The position numbers and the translations under genes are program-made. The notes under the pieces are model-generated. The model worked only from the letters and a program-made list of their open reading frames with translations. It was not told the DNA's origin and did no database searches. DNA of 64,000 nt from JAFAGX01 sp035623335 (GTDB taxonomy: Bacteria; Acidobacteriota; Terriglobia; Terriglobales; Acidobacteriaceae). The stretch covers positions 1 through 64,000 of the forward strand of contig DASPTQ010000289.1 in NCBI GenBank assembly GCA_035623335.1, written 5' to 3'. Below, piece after piece: positions 15,304-24,167 of the stretch (position 1 is its first letter; each line of letters opens with the position of its first letter).

Positions 15304-15379
15304 TGGTGGACCTGGTCGGGTTCGAACCGACGACCTCTTCCATGCCATGGAAGCGCGCTCCCAACTGCGCCACAGGCCC
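15304..15379 (-). tRNA. tRNA-Ala (anticodon GGC)
   Basis: A full cloverleaf is present on the minus strand: acceptor GGGCCTG/CAGGTCC, D arm GCGC..GCGC, anticodon arm CTTCC-ATGGCAT-GGAAG with GGC at positions 34-36, T arm GTCGG-TTCGAAC-CCGAC, discriminator A and an encoded CCA. It decodes GCC alanine codons. It is the integration target for the elements on its left; insertion at the 3' half has preserved the complete gene. Confidence 0.95.
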
Positions 15380-15569
15380 ACTCGTGACTGAAGATATTTT
15401 AATTTTCGCCTACCTGCTAGTCATAGTCAAACGAGAATGCGCTAGGCGAGGCGAGTAAGTGATATCGCGATGAAGATAGGAATTGTCCCGTGCCCCGCGC
15501 AGCAAGGACGCGCCCTGAGCCCCATCCGCCTCGTGTCGCAGCCAAGGGCCAGTGGAGGCCAAGCGGTGC

Positions 15570-18500
15570 TCAGATCTCCTCTTCAAACATCTCGTTTCCT
15601 GCCGGGAGCACATCCTGATCACTGGCGATCCACACGTACAGGGTCGGCAGTAAGAAGATACTCATGACCAGGGCGGCTATCAGACCGCCGACGATGACAA
15701 TGGCAAATGGGCGCTGGGAGTCCGAGCCGATGGCATGGGAAACCGCCGCGGGCAACAATCCCAAAGTGGCTACCAGCATGGTCATCATGATGGGGCGCAG
15801 TCTCAGCACGGCACCCTCTACGGCCGCATCCTCGATCGTGTAACCCCGGGCTCGAAGCTGATTGATGTACTCGAGCATGATGACTCCGGTCTGTACGCAC
15901 ACGCCAAACAGAGCTAGGAAACCTACCCCCGAGGAGACGCTGAAATTTGTGCCGGTGAGCAAGAGAGCAAACAGGCCGCCAATCGGCGCAAGCGCAATGT
16001 TGGCCATGATCAGCGCAGCCCACTTGAAGGAACTGAACATGGTGTAAAGGATCATGAAGATAATGAAAATCGTTACCGGGAGGACGATGAGAAGGCGAGC
16101 GTTGGCTCTCTTCTTGCTTTCGTATTCCCCTTCCCAGTCGATACGATATCCGAGCGGGAGTTTCACCTTATCATTAACCTTGTGCATTGCTTCTTCTACT
16201 GCGCTCCCGAGGTCGCGGCCCCGAACACTGTATTTCACGGCGATGTAACGCCGATTGCCTTCGCGATAGATCTCCGAGCCGCCGTCTTCCTCTTTGATCT
16301 TGCATAGCTGGGCGAGCGACACTCGTTCACCAGTGGGTGAAAGCAGGCGAATTCGCTCGATAGCCTCCTGGGTGTCCCGGTATTGTGGCAGGTAGCGCAT
16401 CACGAGATCGTATCGGGCCTCTCCTTGCAGGACTTGGGTAAGGGCATTACCTCCGACCGCCGTCTGAATCGCATCCTCGACGTCGGCGACGTTGATCTGA
16501 TAACGAGCGGCTTGACCGCGGTCCACCGTCACGTTCAGATTGGGCTGGCCGAGCAGGCGGAAGATTCCCAGGTCCTCAATTCCCTGGACACCACGCATGA
16601 GGTCAACGATTTCGTCGGCTTTGTCTTCCAAGACTTTCAGATCGTCGCCATAGATCTTGGTTGCCAGTTCTCCCTTGACGCCGCTCACCGCCTCTTCCAT
16701 GTTGTCTTCGATGGGTTGGGAGAATCCCCAGACCACGCCCGGGATTTTGCTGAGCTCGCGATTCATAGCCGCGATCAATTCGTCCTTATCCTGGTGAAAG
16801 ACAGGCCGCCACTCGGCTTTCGGCTTCAGATCCACGAAGTATTCCGTATTAAAGAATCCGGTCGTATCCGTTCCATCGTCCGGGCGCCCGACTTGACTCG
16901 TGCACTGGGGAACCTCGGGAAAGGAGCAGAGGATGATTCGGGCTTGATTGGCTACCCGGATCCCCTCGGCGGGACCGGTGCTGGGCGCAAGAGTGCCGCG
17001 GACCCAGATGGCGCCTTCGTCCAAATGCGGCAGGAATTCCGAGCCGATAATGCCACTAGAGGCGAGAAAAGCTCCCATCAGCACGGCCAGGCCCGCGGTG
17101 CCGACCGTGATCGCGCGATGGTGCAGGGCCCAGCGCACGGCGCTGCGATAGCGAACCGTCAAGAAACTCATGATCGGGTTATGCCACTCTTGGGCTCCCT
17201 TGGCGAAGGCAAAACTGGCCAGAACCGGAGCCACCACAATCGAGAAAAACAAAGCACCTAGCAGGGCAAAAGCCACCGTCCAAGCCATCGGGTGAAATAG
17301 CCGGCCTTCTACGCGCTGCAGGGTAAAAATCGGTAGATACGCGGTGATGATGATCGCAATCGCATAGAACACCGGCCGCTGCACTTCGTGGGAAGCATCG
17401 CTAATTCGTTCGGCGGGCGTCTTGAAATTGCCATGACTGTGGCCTAAATGGCGCACGATGTTTTCGATCATCACCACCGCGCCGTCGACCACCATGCCAA
17501 AATCGAGCGCGCCCAGAGACAAGAGATTGGCAGGAATGTGATTCAGATCCAGGCAGATCGAGGCGAACAACAGCGAAAACGGAATGGTTATCGCGACAAT
17601 GAGGGCTCCGCGAACGTTGCCCAGAAACAAGAACAGAATGATCGAAACCAGAATCATTCCTTCGGTCAGATTGTGCAGTACGGTATGGGAAGTGTAATGA
17701 ACAAGATCGCTGCGATCGATGAAGGGAACGATCTTTACCCCGGGAGGGAGAATGTGATCATTCAGCTCCTTCACTTTTTCGTGGAGAGCTTTGAGGGCCG
17801 GCTCCGCCTCGGCACCTTTACGCATGGCGACCCACGCCGAGACGACATCATCGTTGTCTATGATCTTGCCATCCTCGCGATGAAATGCTCGGGCGAACCG
17901 GCCCAGGCGAATCTTCGGGCCCTGTGAAACCACCGCGATATCTTTCATCCGCAGCGGGGTGCCGCCTTTGGTCATAATGACGGTGTTTTCGATATCGTGA
18001 ACGTCTCTGACCAACCCCACTTCCCGAACGTTGATCTGCTGCAGCCCCGCCTCCACAAAGCTGCCACCGGCATTTACGTTGTTATTGGCGAGTTGTTGCT
18101 CCACCTGGGCCAGGCTCAGTCCGTAGGCCACGAGGCGGTTAGGGTCGACGCGAACCTGGTATTCCCGAGTGGGTCCTCCGAAGCTGGCAACTTCGACGAT
18201 ATTGGGCACGGCCTTTAGGTTCTTCTCGACCACCCAGTCCTCAATGGATTTCAGCTCCATCGCATCGTAGGCCGGATTCGTGCTGCGCAAGGTGAAGAAA
18301 TAAATCTGGCCGACCGGACTCCAGTCCGTGCCCATTTGCGGTGTCACCCCCGGCGGCATCGTGACTTGACTCAACCGCTCGAGAACCCGTTCCCGGTTCC
18401 AGTTGTTATCCGATCCGTCCTCGAAGATCAGTTTCACGTCGGAGAGCCCGAAGAGCGAGAAGGAACGCAGGTGTACCACCTGGGGGATGCCGTTCATGGC

Positions 18501-18713
18501 GATTTCGAGCGGAATCGTCACTTGCTGTTCGATTTGTTCGGCTGAGATTCCCGGCCACTGGGTGATGATATCTACGTAGTTGTCGGCGACGTCTGGATAG
18601 GCCTCAATCGGCAGCCGCACGAAGGATACGATCCCGGCCGCCAGAAGGGTCACTGCCAGAGCGAGCACCAGGAGGCGGTTGGTGAGAGCGAAATCAACGA
18701 TTCGGCGGATCAT
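15570..18713 (-). CDS. cusA: Heavy-metal efflux RND transporter, CusA/CzcA family
   Basis: The 1047-residue inner-membrane proton-driven pump matches HME-RND proteins end to end. It opens MIRRIVDFALTNRLLVLALA (TM1), then has YPDVADNYVDIITQWPG, the periplasmic porter domain, LGALDFGMVVDGAVVMIEN (the TM4 proton-relay motif D-F-G-x-x-x-D-G-A-V-x-x-x-E-N of metal pumps), a second porter half, and TM8-12 with FALFGVCVQTGVIMLEYINQ. It exports metal cations (Cu/Ag or Co/Zn/Cd/Ni classes) with the adaptor and outer-membrane channel encoded directly upstream. The specificity cannot be fixed from sequence. Its ATG directly follows the adaptor stop codon, so expression is likely coupled. The symbol marks the family, not a proven copper role. 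Confidence 0.9.
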   Translation of the reverse strand: MIRRIVDFALTNRLLVLALAVTLLAAGIVSFVRLPIEAYPDVADNYVDIITQWPGISAEQIEQQVTIPLEIAMNGIPQVVHLRSFSLFGLSDVKLIFEDGSDNNWNRERVLERLSQVTMPPGVTPQMGTDWSPVGQIYFFTLRSTNPAYDAMELKSIEDWVVEKNLKAVPNIVEVASFGGPTREYQVRVDPNRLVAYGLSLAQVEQQLANNNVNAGGSFVEAGLQQINVREVGLVRDVHDIENTVIMTKGGTPLRMKDIAVVSQGPKIRLGRFARAFHREDGKIIDNDDVVSAWVAMRKGAEAEPALKALHEKVKELNDHILPPGVKIVPFIDRSDLVHYTSHTVLHNLTEGMILVSIILFLFLGNVRGALIVAITIPFSLLFASICLDLNHIPANLLSLGALDFGMVVDGAVVMIENIVRHLGHSHGNFKTPAERISDASHEVQRPVFYAIAIIITAYLPIFTLQRVEGRLFHPMAWTVAFALLGALFFSIVVAPVLASFAFAKGAQEWHNPIMSFLTVRYRSAVRWALHHRAITVGTAGLAVLMGAFLASSGIIGSEFLPHLDEGAIWVRGTLAPSTGPAEGIRVANQARIILCSFPEVPQCTSQVGRPDDGTDTTGFFNTEYFVDLKPKAEWRPVFHQDKDELIAAMNRELSKIPGVVWGFSQPIEDNMEEAVSGVKGELATKIYGDDLKVLEDKADEIVDLMRGVQGIEDLGIFRLLGQPNLNVTVDRGQAARYQINVADVEDAIQTAVGGNALTQVLQGEARYDLVMRYLPQYRDTQEAIERIRLLSPTGERVSLAQLCKIKEEDGGSEIYREGNRRYIAVKYSVRGRDLGSAVEEAMHKVNDKVKLPLGYRIDWEGEYESKKRANARLLIVLPVTIFIIFMILYTMFSSFKWAALIMANIALAPIGGLFALLLTGTNFSVSSGVGFLALFGVCVQTGVIMLEYINQLRARGYTIEDAAVEGAVLRLRPIMMTMLVATLGLLPAAVSHAIGSDSQRPFAIVIVGGLIAALVMSIFLLPTLYVWIASDQDVLPAGNEMFEEEI

Positions 18714-19853
18714 TCACTGTTCTACCGTGTTCTGCAGCGGCAAAGCGTTGGATACCACCCGGTCCCCCGGCTTGATTCCCGACACGATCTCCTGCATGTT
18801 GCCGGGAAGCTGGCTTCCCGTCACCACTTCGAGACGCTTGAAATGTCCCGGGCTCACCGGTGTGTAAACCCATTGCCGGTCGTGCAAATGCAAAATCGCG
18901 GTGGCCGGGACGGCGGCGTGCACTTCCGGTTGCCGGCCATAAAAGGTTGCTGTGACGAACATGCCGACCCGCATCAGCCCTGGATTGGCAACTTCAATGC
19001 GAACTTTTGCCGTGCGGATGTTGGGATCGAGAATGGGCAGAATGTTGTCGATTCGGCCGCGGAAAACCTTACCGGGATAAGCGTTCAGACGGATGTCCAC
19101 GTACTCACCTACATGCACTGCATCGAGATCGTTCTCATAAACATCACACATGATCCAAACGTAGGAGAGATCGGAAATGGTGAACGGGTTAGGGCCAGAC
19201 AACCCTTGTACGCCGGAAGCGTTGGTGACTTGCTGATCGGTGATCACACCGGATATGGGTGCAACGACATCGACAATGCCCGACGGGTGCTCCTTATCGA
19301 TTCCCAGGAGTCGCAGCTGCTCCGTGGCGGCATTCAAATCGGCCTGAGCGTCCTCTTCCGTGGTTTCGGCACTTTCAAGCGCACTTTTGGCGATGGCGCC
19401 CTTGTCGTAGAGCTTCTGCGCTCGCTCCAGCTGGATGCGCGCTAGACGCTCATCGTTCTTGGCCTTCAAATAGGTCTGGTAGGCGCCCGATACATCGTTG
19501 CTTTGCACCCTCAGCAGCAACTGCCCCTTCTTTACGGTGTCGCCAAGCCTGGCCTTGATCTCGAGGACGCGCCCGGCAGCCAGCGACACCACGGGGACCG
19601 CACGATCGATGTCGGGTTGGACGACACCCGTAACCTTCAGGGCCGGCACGGCTTTGTAGGGGGTGGCGTCTACCAAGGGAAACAGTTCCGGATGGTCCAC
19701 TTTGAAGTTGCTCGCCTCCAATTCCGTCTGGACCGTCGTCGGTGGAGGCGCCTCGGATTTGGGGTCCGGCTTGATCTCGTTGCAAGCAACCAGAAGCAGG
19801 GTCGCCGACAGACCGAGCAGGATCGCCAACCGCGCCGTGAGTCGAGTTCTCAT
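18714..19853 (-). CDS. cusB: RND periplasmic adaptor (HlyD/CusB family lipoprotein)
   Basis: The 379-residue membrane-fusion protein has a lipoprotein signal (LLGLSATLLLVACNE, Cys about residue 24). The biotinyl-lipoyl half-motif is split around a coiled coil: AGRVLEIKARLGDTVKKGQL (about 100-119), a helical hairpin with QLERAQKLYDKGAIAKSAL, and VVAPISGVITDQQV (about 205-218). Beta-barrel strands follow (YVWIMCDVYENDLDAVHVGE) with a C-terminal proximal domain ending in VVSNALPLQNTVEQ. It links the RND pump to the outer-membrane channel across the periplasm. Its start overlaps the TolC-like stop by 4 bases (ATGA), and its stop abuts cusA, showing a three-gene operon. Confidence 0.9.
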   Translation of the reverse strand: MRTRLTARLAILLGLSATLLLVACNEIKPDPKSEAPPPTTVQTELEASNFKVDHPELFPLVDATPYKAVPALKVTGVVQPDIDRAVPVVSLAAGRVLEIKARLGDTVKKGQLLLRVQSNDVSGAYQTYLKAKNDERLARIQLERAQKLYDKGAIAKSALESAETTEEDAQADLNAATEQLRLLGIDKEHPSGIVDVVAPISGVITDQQVTNASGVQGLSGPNPFTISDLSYVWIMCDVYENDLDAVHVGEYVDIRLNAYPGKVFRGRIDNILPILDPNIRTAKVRIEVANPGLMRVGMFVTATFYGRQPEVHAAVPATAILHLHDRQWVYTPVSPGHFKRLEVVTGSQLPGNMQEIVSGIKPGDRVVSNALPLQNTVEQ

Positions 19854-21145
19854 GGCAAGGCTTCCCGGCCGACCGCCATATTCAGTTGAGCCGCTGCCGT
19901 AAGATAGGCGCCGACCAAGTTCACGTAACTCAGCTGGATGCTCCGATACTCGCTCTGCGCGTTCAGGAAATCTAGGAGTGAGGCTCCTCCGTTCTGATAA
20001 GAAAAGAAAACTGTGTCCCGCACTCGCACCGATTGCTGCAGGTACCTGGCTTTGTAAGGCCGCAGTAAAATCAAGGTGCTCTCCACCGTGGCGTAGGCGG
20101 AATCGACGTCGCCGAACACTTGCGCTTCCGAGGCATCGCGCAGCCGTTGCGTGCGTGCGATATCGACCTGCGTGCGCAACTTCTCTCCTTGGTTATGGTC
20201 GAAAATGCGTAGCGGAACGCTCACGCTTGCACCCAGGGTCTGATGGGCATAAGGGTTGTTGAAAGACGGGTTATATGTCCACCAGGCAGCCAGCGTGGGA
20301 TCCGTCGAGCCGTTGGCCATAGCCAGCTTATGGTCGGTTTGCGCTTTCTCGATGGCTTCCAACGCGGCCTTCAGATCGGGGCGCGTGTCCAGGGCGATTT
20401 TGCGAAACTCGTCACGCGAAGCCAGCTGATCGACGAAATCGAAGGACCCGGTCACATCGAACTGTTCCACCTGGGTGCGATCGTTCAATAAGGTAAGCAA
20501 CTGGATTTTGGCGGTCCGCAGGTTGACCTCGGCGCTCTCGAGATCCGATTCGTACTGCAGACGCTGCAGCTCGAGCCGGTCGAGATCGAGTTGCGCAATA
20601 TCGCCGGCCTTGAAGCGTTCCCGGCTGATGTCAAGCACATGGTCATAGTAGGCGAGGTTGTCCTTGGCCAATTGCACGACGGCTTTGGCCGCCAGCGTCG
20701 ACACAAATGCCGCACGCAAATTGAAGAGCAAGCCTCTTTCCAGGTCCGCGTGGCTGGATTCGGCAATGGCGGTTGCCTTTTGTGCACTCTCGAAGCGCAA
20801 TTCTCGCTTGTGAGCCCGTTCGTGCAGATAACTGAAGCCGGCCTCAACGTCGGTACCCGCGAAGGGGCGCCAGACCCCTTGGTACGGGGCGATTTGCGTA
20901 CCGTCGGTCTCGAGATTCAAATTCGGGTTGGGGCGCAAATGCGCCGTGATTTCCTGGGCCTTCACTTCGTCGATGTTCAGCGTGTCTGCCAACAGGGCCG
21001 GATTGGTAGCTTCGAATCTGTCTCGAATCTGCTGCCATGTGAAACTGTGCTGCTGACCGTGTGCCGTTTGGCTCAGACCTGCAACCAGGGCAAGGGCCAG
21101 GACCAGAGACGCTCTCGGGCGCACAACGGAACCGGGTCTAACCAT
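19850..21145 (-). CDS. TolC-like outer-membrane efflux protein (CusC/CzcC type)
   Basis: From ATG 21145 the protein is 431 residues with a clean signal peptide (RASLVLALALVAGLSQTAHG). The mature protein has the paired OEP helices: QIRDRFEATNPALLADTLNI and LERGLLFNLRAAFVSTLA in the first half, then DVDSAYATVESTLILLRPY and SLLDFLNAQSEYRSIQLSY in the second. The last includes the D-x-x-x-A-Q/N-x-x-Y/R signature of TolC-family metal-efflux channels. It forms the trimeric outer-membrane duct for the downstream adaptor and pump. An upstream ATG at 21193 would add 16 residues before the signal peptide; I prefer 21145. It is first in the operon; promoter elements would lie in 21150-21560. Confidence 0.85.
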   Translation of the reverse strand: MVRPGSVVRPRASLVLALALVAGLSQTAHGQQHSFTWQQIRDRFEATNPALLADTLNIDEVKAQEITAHLRPNPNLNLETDGTQIAPYQGVWRPFAGTDVEAGFSYLHERAHKRELRFESAQKATAIAESSHADLERGLLFNLRAAFVSTLAAKAVVQLAKDNLAYYDHVLDISRERFKAGDIAQLDLDRLELQRLQYESDLESAEVNLRTAKIQLLTLLNDRTQVEQFDVTGSFDFVDQLASRDEFRKIALDTRPDLKAALEAIEKAQTDHKLAMANGSTDPTLAAWWTYNPSFNNPYAHQTLGASVSVPLRIFDHNQGEKLRTQVDIARTQRLRDASEAQVFGDVDSAYATVESTLILLRPYKARYLQQSVRVRDTVFFSYQNGGASLLDFLNAQSEYRSIQLSYVNLVGAYLTAAAQLNMAVGREALP

Positions 21146-21193
21146 CAGGGCTGTCTTCTTCCCCACTGAGACTGGCGGACAGTGAGATGTCAT

Positions 21194-21567
21194 TCGATTT
21201 TGGCGACGTCCTACCCGGGAACCTGGAATGACGGGCTATGCATGGGGCTGCTAGCAATGTGATTCTTTCGACTCACACCCGTAGATCAAGAGACGCACAC
21301 GTTGATGCTCTAATGATTTCATTCTGGGGCTTACCAAGTCGAGTGGGAAACCCTATCTTTCGTGGTGCCCCCCCCTTATCTTTTGGCTAACCACTTTTCG
21401 GGTGGGCGCTCCCACCACAGGGGACCAGGCACGCGACAGAACCGGGTAGCAATTGCCGCGAAAGCAGCGTGAGCGACGGGGCTACCCAGTTCGCCACTGC
21501 GCAGCCCTTCTGATTCGATTTCCAATTTTACGAAGGCTCAAAAAATCGGTATGCTGAGGATATCCGC
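21194..21567. other. Divergent intergenic region with hairpins
   Basis: It separates the efflux operon (minus) from the coiled-coil secreted protein (plus) and must hold both promoters, but no confident -35/-10 pair is seen. A perfect hairpin, GGTGGG-CGCT-CCCACC, lies at 21401-21416 without a T-run. The 7-bp inverted repeat GGGTAGC (21444-21450) / GCTACCC (21481-21487) spans 30 bases. Either could be an operator or RNA structure. Confidence 0.4.
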
Positions 21568-22332
21568 ATGAGGTTCGGGTCCACTTCGAAGTGGGTTGTA
21601 CCGCTTGGGTTGCTTGTGGCTGTGGCGATCGCGCAGACCGCCCCCCCTACGACTGCGTCCGCAGCTCCCGCTCCCGTTCCCTACTCCTCCGTGAGCGAGC
21701 TGAATCGGCTGCTCTCCCAGGTGGAACAGATGTCCCAGTCGGCACAAGCGGACTTCGCCAAACTCCGCATCGAAAAATGGAAGACGGACGGTAATACCAA
21801 GCGCGCGACCGAGGCCGATGTGGGATCGATCGAGCGCAACCTGCAATCGGCGCTCCCGGAAATTGTGACCCAGCTGCGCAGTTCCCCGGAGGACCTGGCG
21901 GCAAGTTTCAAGTTGTATCGCAATCTCGATGCCCTCTATGACGTCTTCGGTTCGTTGGTCGAGTCTGCGGGAGCGTTCGGCCCAAAAGACGAGTTCCAGC
22001 TGCTTCAAGAGGACCTAGATGCGCTCGAGCGGTCGCGACGGTCCATGGCCGACCGAATGGAGACCCTGGCCGCAGCCAAGGAGAATGAACTGGCGCGCTT
22101 GCGCGGTGAGGTGCGCACCCTCCAAGCCGCCCAGCCGCCGGCCGCTCCCCCAAAGAAAGTAGTCGTAGACGATACCGAAGCCCCGAAGAAAACCACCACG
22201 AAAAAGAAACCGCCGCCCAAGACCACCAAGCCCGCTTCCGCTACCAGTACGCAAAACAGCTCAAATTCCGGGACGCAGCCGGTTCAACAGCAAAATCCGC
22301 CCAATCCGCCGCCGCAATCTCCGCAGCCCTAA
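21568..22332 (+). CDS. Secreted coiled-coil protein with Lys/Pro-rich tail
   Basis: The 254-residue protein begins with a short signal-like segment (WVVPLGLLVAVAIAQT). Residues 40-185 are mostly helical and coiled-coil, with SELNRLLSQVEQMSQSAQA and LDALERSRRSMADRMETLAA. The C-terminal 70 residues are low complexity (KKTTTKKKPPPKTTKP, then Ser/Asn/Gln/Pro-rich). The basic Pro-rich tail may contact the wall or nucleic acid; no enzymatic motif is seen. It precedes the sigma-factor gene by 212 bases on the same strand but probably has its own transcript. No family recognised. Confidence 0.55.
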   Translation: MRFGSTSKWVVPLGLLVAVAIAQTAPPTTASAAPAPVPYSSVSELNRLLSQVEQMSQSAQADFAKLRIEKWKTDGNTKRATEADVGSIERNLQSALPEIVTQLRSSPEDLAASFKLYRNLDALYDVFGSLVESAGAFGPKDEFQLLQEDLDALERSRRSMADRMETLAAAKENELARLRGEVRTLQAAQPPAAPPKKVVVDDTEAPKKTTTKKKPPPKTTKPASATSTQNSSNSGTQPVQQQNPPNPPPQSPQP

Positions 22333-22544
22333 GCCCCTCGGCGAGCGCACGGCCCGGAGCTGCCGGCAGATTTCAGCCATTGCCCACGATTTTCACCGTA
22401 ACAGCATGAATTTGAACAGTCTTCCGCGGGAACCTAGGCAGCTGCCGCGGAGTCTATAGAGTGTGTCGTCGAACCGACGTCTGGCTGTGCCCGATCTTCG
22501 AGGGCGCGTACTATGCCTAAAGAACCTATAATAGGAGATACGCC

Positions 22545-23288
22545 ATGAGGGTATTGGCGGGAGTGGCTCCTTTGGGTGATCTTGCGGAAACGATGGGAGT
22601 TCGGAGCCAGGAGTCCACGATCGTGGCCGAGTTGAAGGCCGGGTCGGAGGAAGCCTACGTCTGGTTGATCGCAGAGTTTCAGCAGCCAATCTACAGTCTG
22701 GTTTACCGGCTGGTGAGCGATCCGGCCGATGCCGCCGATACCACGCAGGAAGTCTTTTTGAAGGTGTTTCGAGGAATCAAGCACTTTCATGGCGAGTCCA
22801 GCCTAAAGACTTGGATTTATCGCATCGCCCTGCATGAAGCTTCCAACTGGCGGCGTTGGTGGTTTCGGCACAAGTCGCGGGAAGCTTCGCTCGAACCAGC
22901 GCAGGCAAGCCAGGAGGAGAACCCTGGCCTCGGCGCCAAGGACTGGTTGGCGGACAAAGGCGAATCCCCCTTTCAACATGTCGCGCTCGAAGAAGTGCGA
23001 ACCCGGGTGGAAGCCGAATTGCGCAAGATTTCCGAGCCCTACCGCACCACCGTTATCCTGCGCGATTTAGAAGAAATGTCCTATGAGGAAATCGCGGAGA
23101 TCATGCAGGTTTCGCTCGGCACCGTGAAATCGCGGCTGACCCGAGGTCGCCGGGCACTGCGCGAGCGGCTCAAGCCATATATTCGCGAGGTGGGATCGGA
23201 ACTGGGTCTGGCGGATGAGGAAGAACGGGAGGTTACACCCCGCTCCCAGATTTCTGCGGAAAGACGGGAATTCGAGGTGGCGCCATGA
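22545..23288 (+). CDS. ECF-type RNA polymerase sigma factor (RpoE-like)
   Basis: The 247-residue protein has sigma region 2 (LIAEFQQPIYSLVYRLV, then DAADTTQEVFLKVFRGI and WIYRIALHEASNWRRWW, about residues 45-110). After a variable linker comes sigma region 4 (YRTTVILRDLEEMSYEEIAE then VSLGTVKSRLTRGRRALRERL, about 165-210), with the HTH that reads the -35 element. No sigma-1 or -3 region is present, so it is an ECF sigma. AGGAGA lies 6 bases before ATG 22545; an internal ATG at 22593 is possible. The next gene, overlapping by 4 bases, is a membrane zinc-finger protein and the obvious anti-sigma factor. Confidence 0.9.
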   Translation: MRVLAGVAPLGDLAETMGVRSQESTIVAELKAGSEEAYVWLIAEFQQPIYSLVYRLVSDPADAADTTQEVFLKVFRGIKHFHGESSLKTWIYRIALHEASNWRRWWFRHKSREASLEPAQASQEENPGLGAKDWLADKGESPFQHVALEEVRTRVEAELRKISEPYRTTVILRDLEEMSYEEIAEIMQVSLGTVKSRLTRGRRALRERLKPYIREVGSELGLADEEEREVTPRSQISAERREFEVAP

Positions 23289-23950
23289 ACTGCATGCGAG
23301 CGAAGTCGCTGCTTTCCCCGTATCTGGACGGCATGTTGACGGGCACCGAGATGCTTGCCCTGAGCGGACACTTTAAGTCTTGCGCCCGGTGCTATCGGGA
23401 GTACCTTTCTTTGCGCCAAACCCAGCAATTGCTGGCCAGAGTCGGGCATCGGAAAGCCCCCGAGGACCTGACCCTGAAGCTGCGCCTGGCGATTTCGCGG
23501 GAGCCCGGGCAAGCCCGTCACCGGCTCTTCGATCGTCACTGGATTCGAGTGGAGAATGCCCTGCGCGCATTCATGGTCCCGGCAACCGTAGGATTGGCCA
23601 GTGCGGTGGTGATCTTCGGGTTTTTGATGGGCTTTTTCGGCTTGCCCTTGCAAGCCGGCAATGCGGACGTGCCTCTGGAGTTCAACACCACTCCGAAACT
23701 GGAACAATCCGCATTTAGCGCGGCCATGAGCTCGATCAGTGATGATTCCCTGGTCATTGAAGCCTATGTGAGTGCGGACGGCCGGGTGGAAGATTACCGC
23801 GTGCTATCGAACCCTCTGCAAGGGAAAGACCTGCCGCCGCAGGTGAAGAACATGCTCATCTTCACGACCTTTCGACCTGCAACCCTGATGGGCAGGCCGA
23901 CCGCGGGAAGGGCGGTGTTGTCGTTTTCGAAAATCAGTGTCAAGGGATGA
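23285..23950 (+). CDS. Membrane anti-sigma factor with zf-HC2 finger and TonB-like C-terminus
   Basis: The 221-residue protein opens with a zf-HC2 anti-sigma domain: C3, then LSPYLDGML, H29-x3-C33-x2-C36 (LSGHFKSCARCYREY). This zinc-binding pattern of ZAS proteins holds the sigma factor. A membrane helix follows (residues about 98-120, VGLASAVVIFGFLMGFFGL). The periplasmic part, SLVIEAYVSADGRVEDYRVL and FRPATLMGRPTAGRAVLSFS, resembles the TonB C-terminal (energy-transducer) fold. It overlaps the sigma gene by ATGA, so translation is coupled. The periplasmic sensor role is inferred. Confidence 0.8.
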   Translation: MNCMRAKSLLSPYLDGMLTGTEMLALSGHFKSCARCYREYLSLRQTQQLLARVGHRKAPEDLTLKLRLAISREPGQARHRLFDRHWIRVENALRAFMVPATVGLASAVVIFGFLMGFFGLPLQAGNADVPLEFNTTPKLEQSAFSAAMSSISDDSLVIEAYVSADGRVEDYRVLSNPLQGKDLPPQVKNMLIFTTFRPATLMGRPTAGRAVLSFSKISVKG

Positions 23951-24167
23951 TCAGGAGTAATTCCCGCGACTGCTGGCTGTCAGCCGTCATCTTCTCCCGC
24001 TCCGTCCTTGCGAGCGAGCCACAAGAACCGCGGAAGGTGGAAGACACGTTGGTAACTGCCTTTGTTGACCCCCTGCGCCGACCCCCTTTACACTGGCTGG
24101 TAATCTTAACGTCGCGTCGTACCACCTGAGGTGGAGGTTTTCCCTGCGATCTAGGTTTCGAAGCGCG

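Larger units (their letters stand above)
12168..15348. mobile_element. Inner integrative element remnant at tRNA-Ala(GGC)
   Basis: It is bounded by a perfect 47-bp direct repeat, whose right copy is part of the intact tRNA gene. It contains a secreted hydrolase gene, an IS256-family insertion and a recombinase remnant 62 bases from the tRNA. The recombinase is dead, so the element could only move with a recombinase supplied in trans. Confidence 0.65.

Noticed and set aside
15410..15622. 70-aa minus-strand ORF next to the tRNA
   Set aside because: Overlaps the cusA 3' end out of frame and shows no motif.
16383..17261. 292-aa plus-strand open frame
   Set aside because: Antisense to cusA; shadow frame.
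22527..22532. TATAAT before the sigma-factor gene
   Set aside because: It directly abuts the ribosome-binding site, so transcription would begin about 6 bases before the ATG; no -35 partner is seen.
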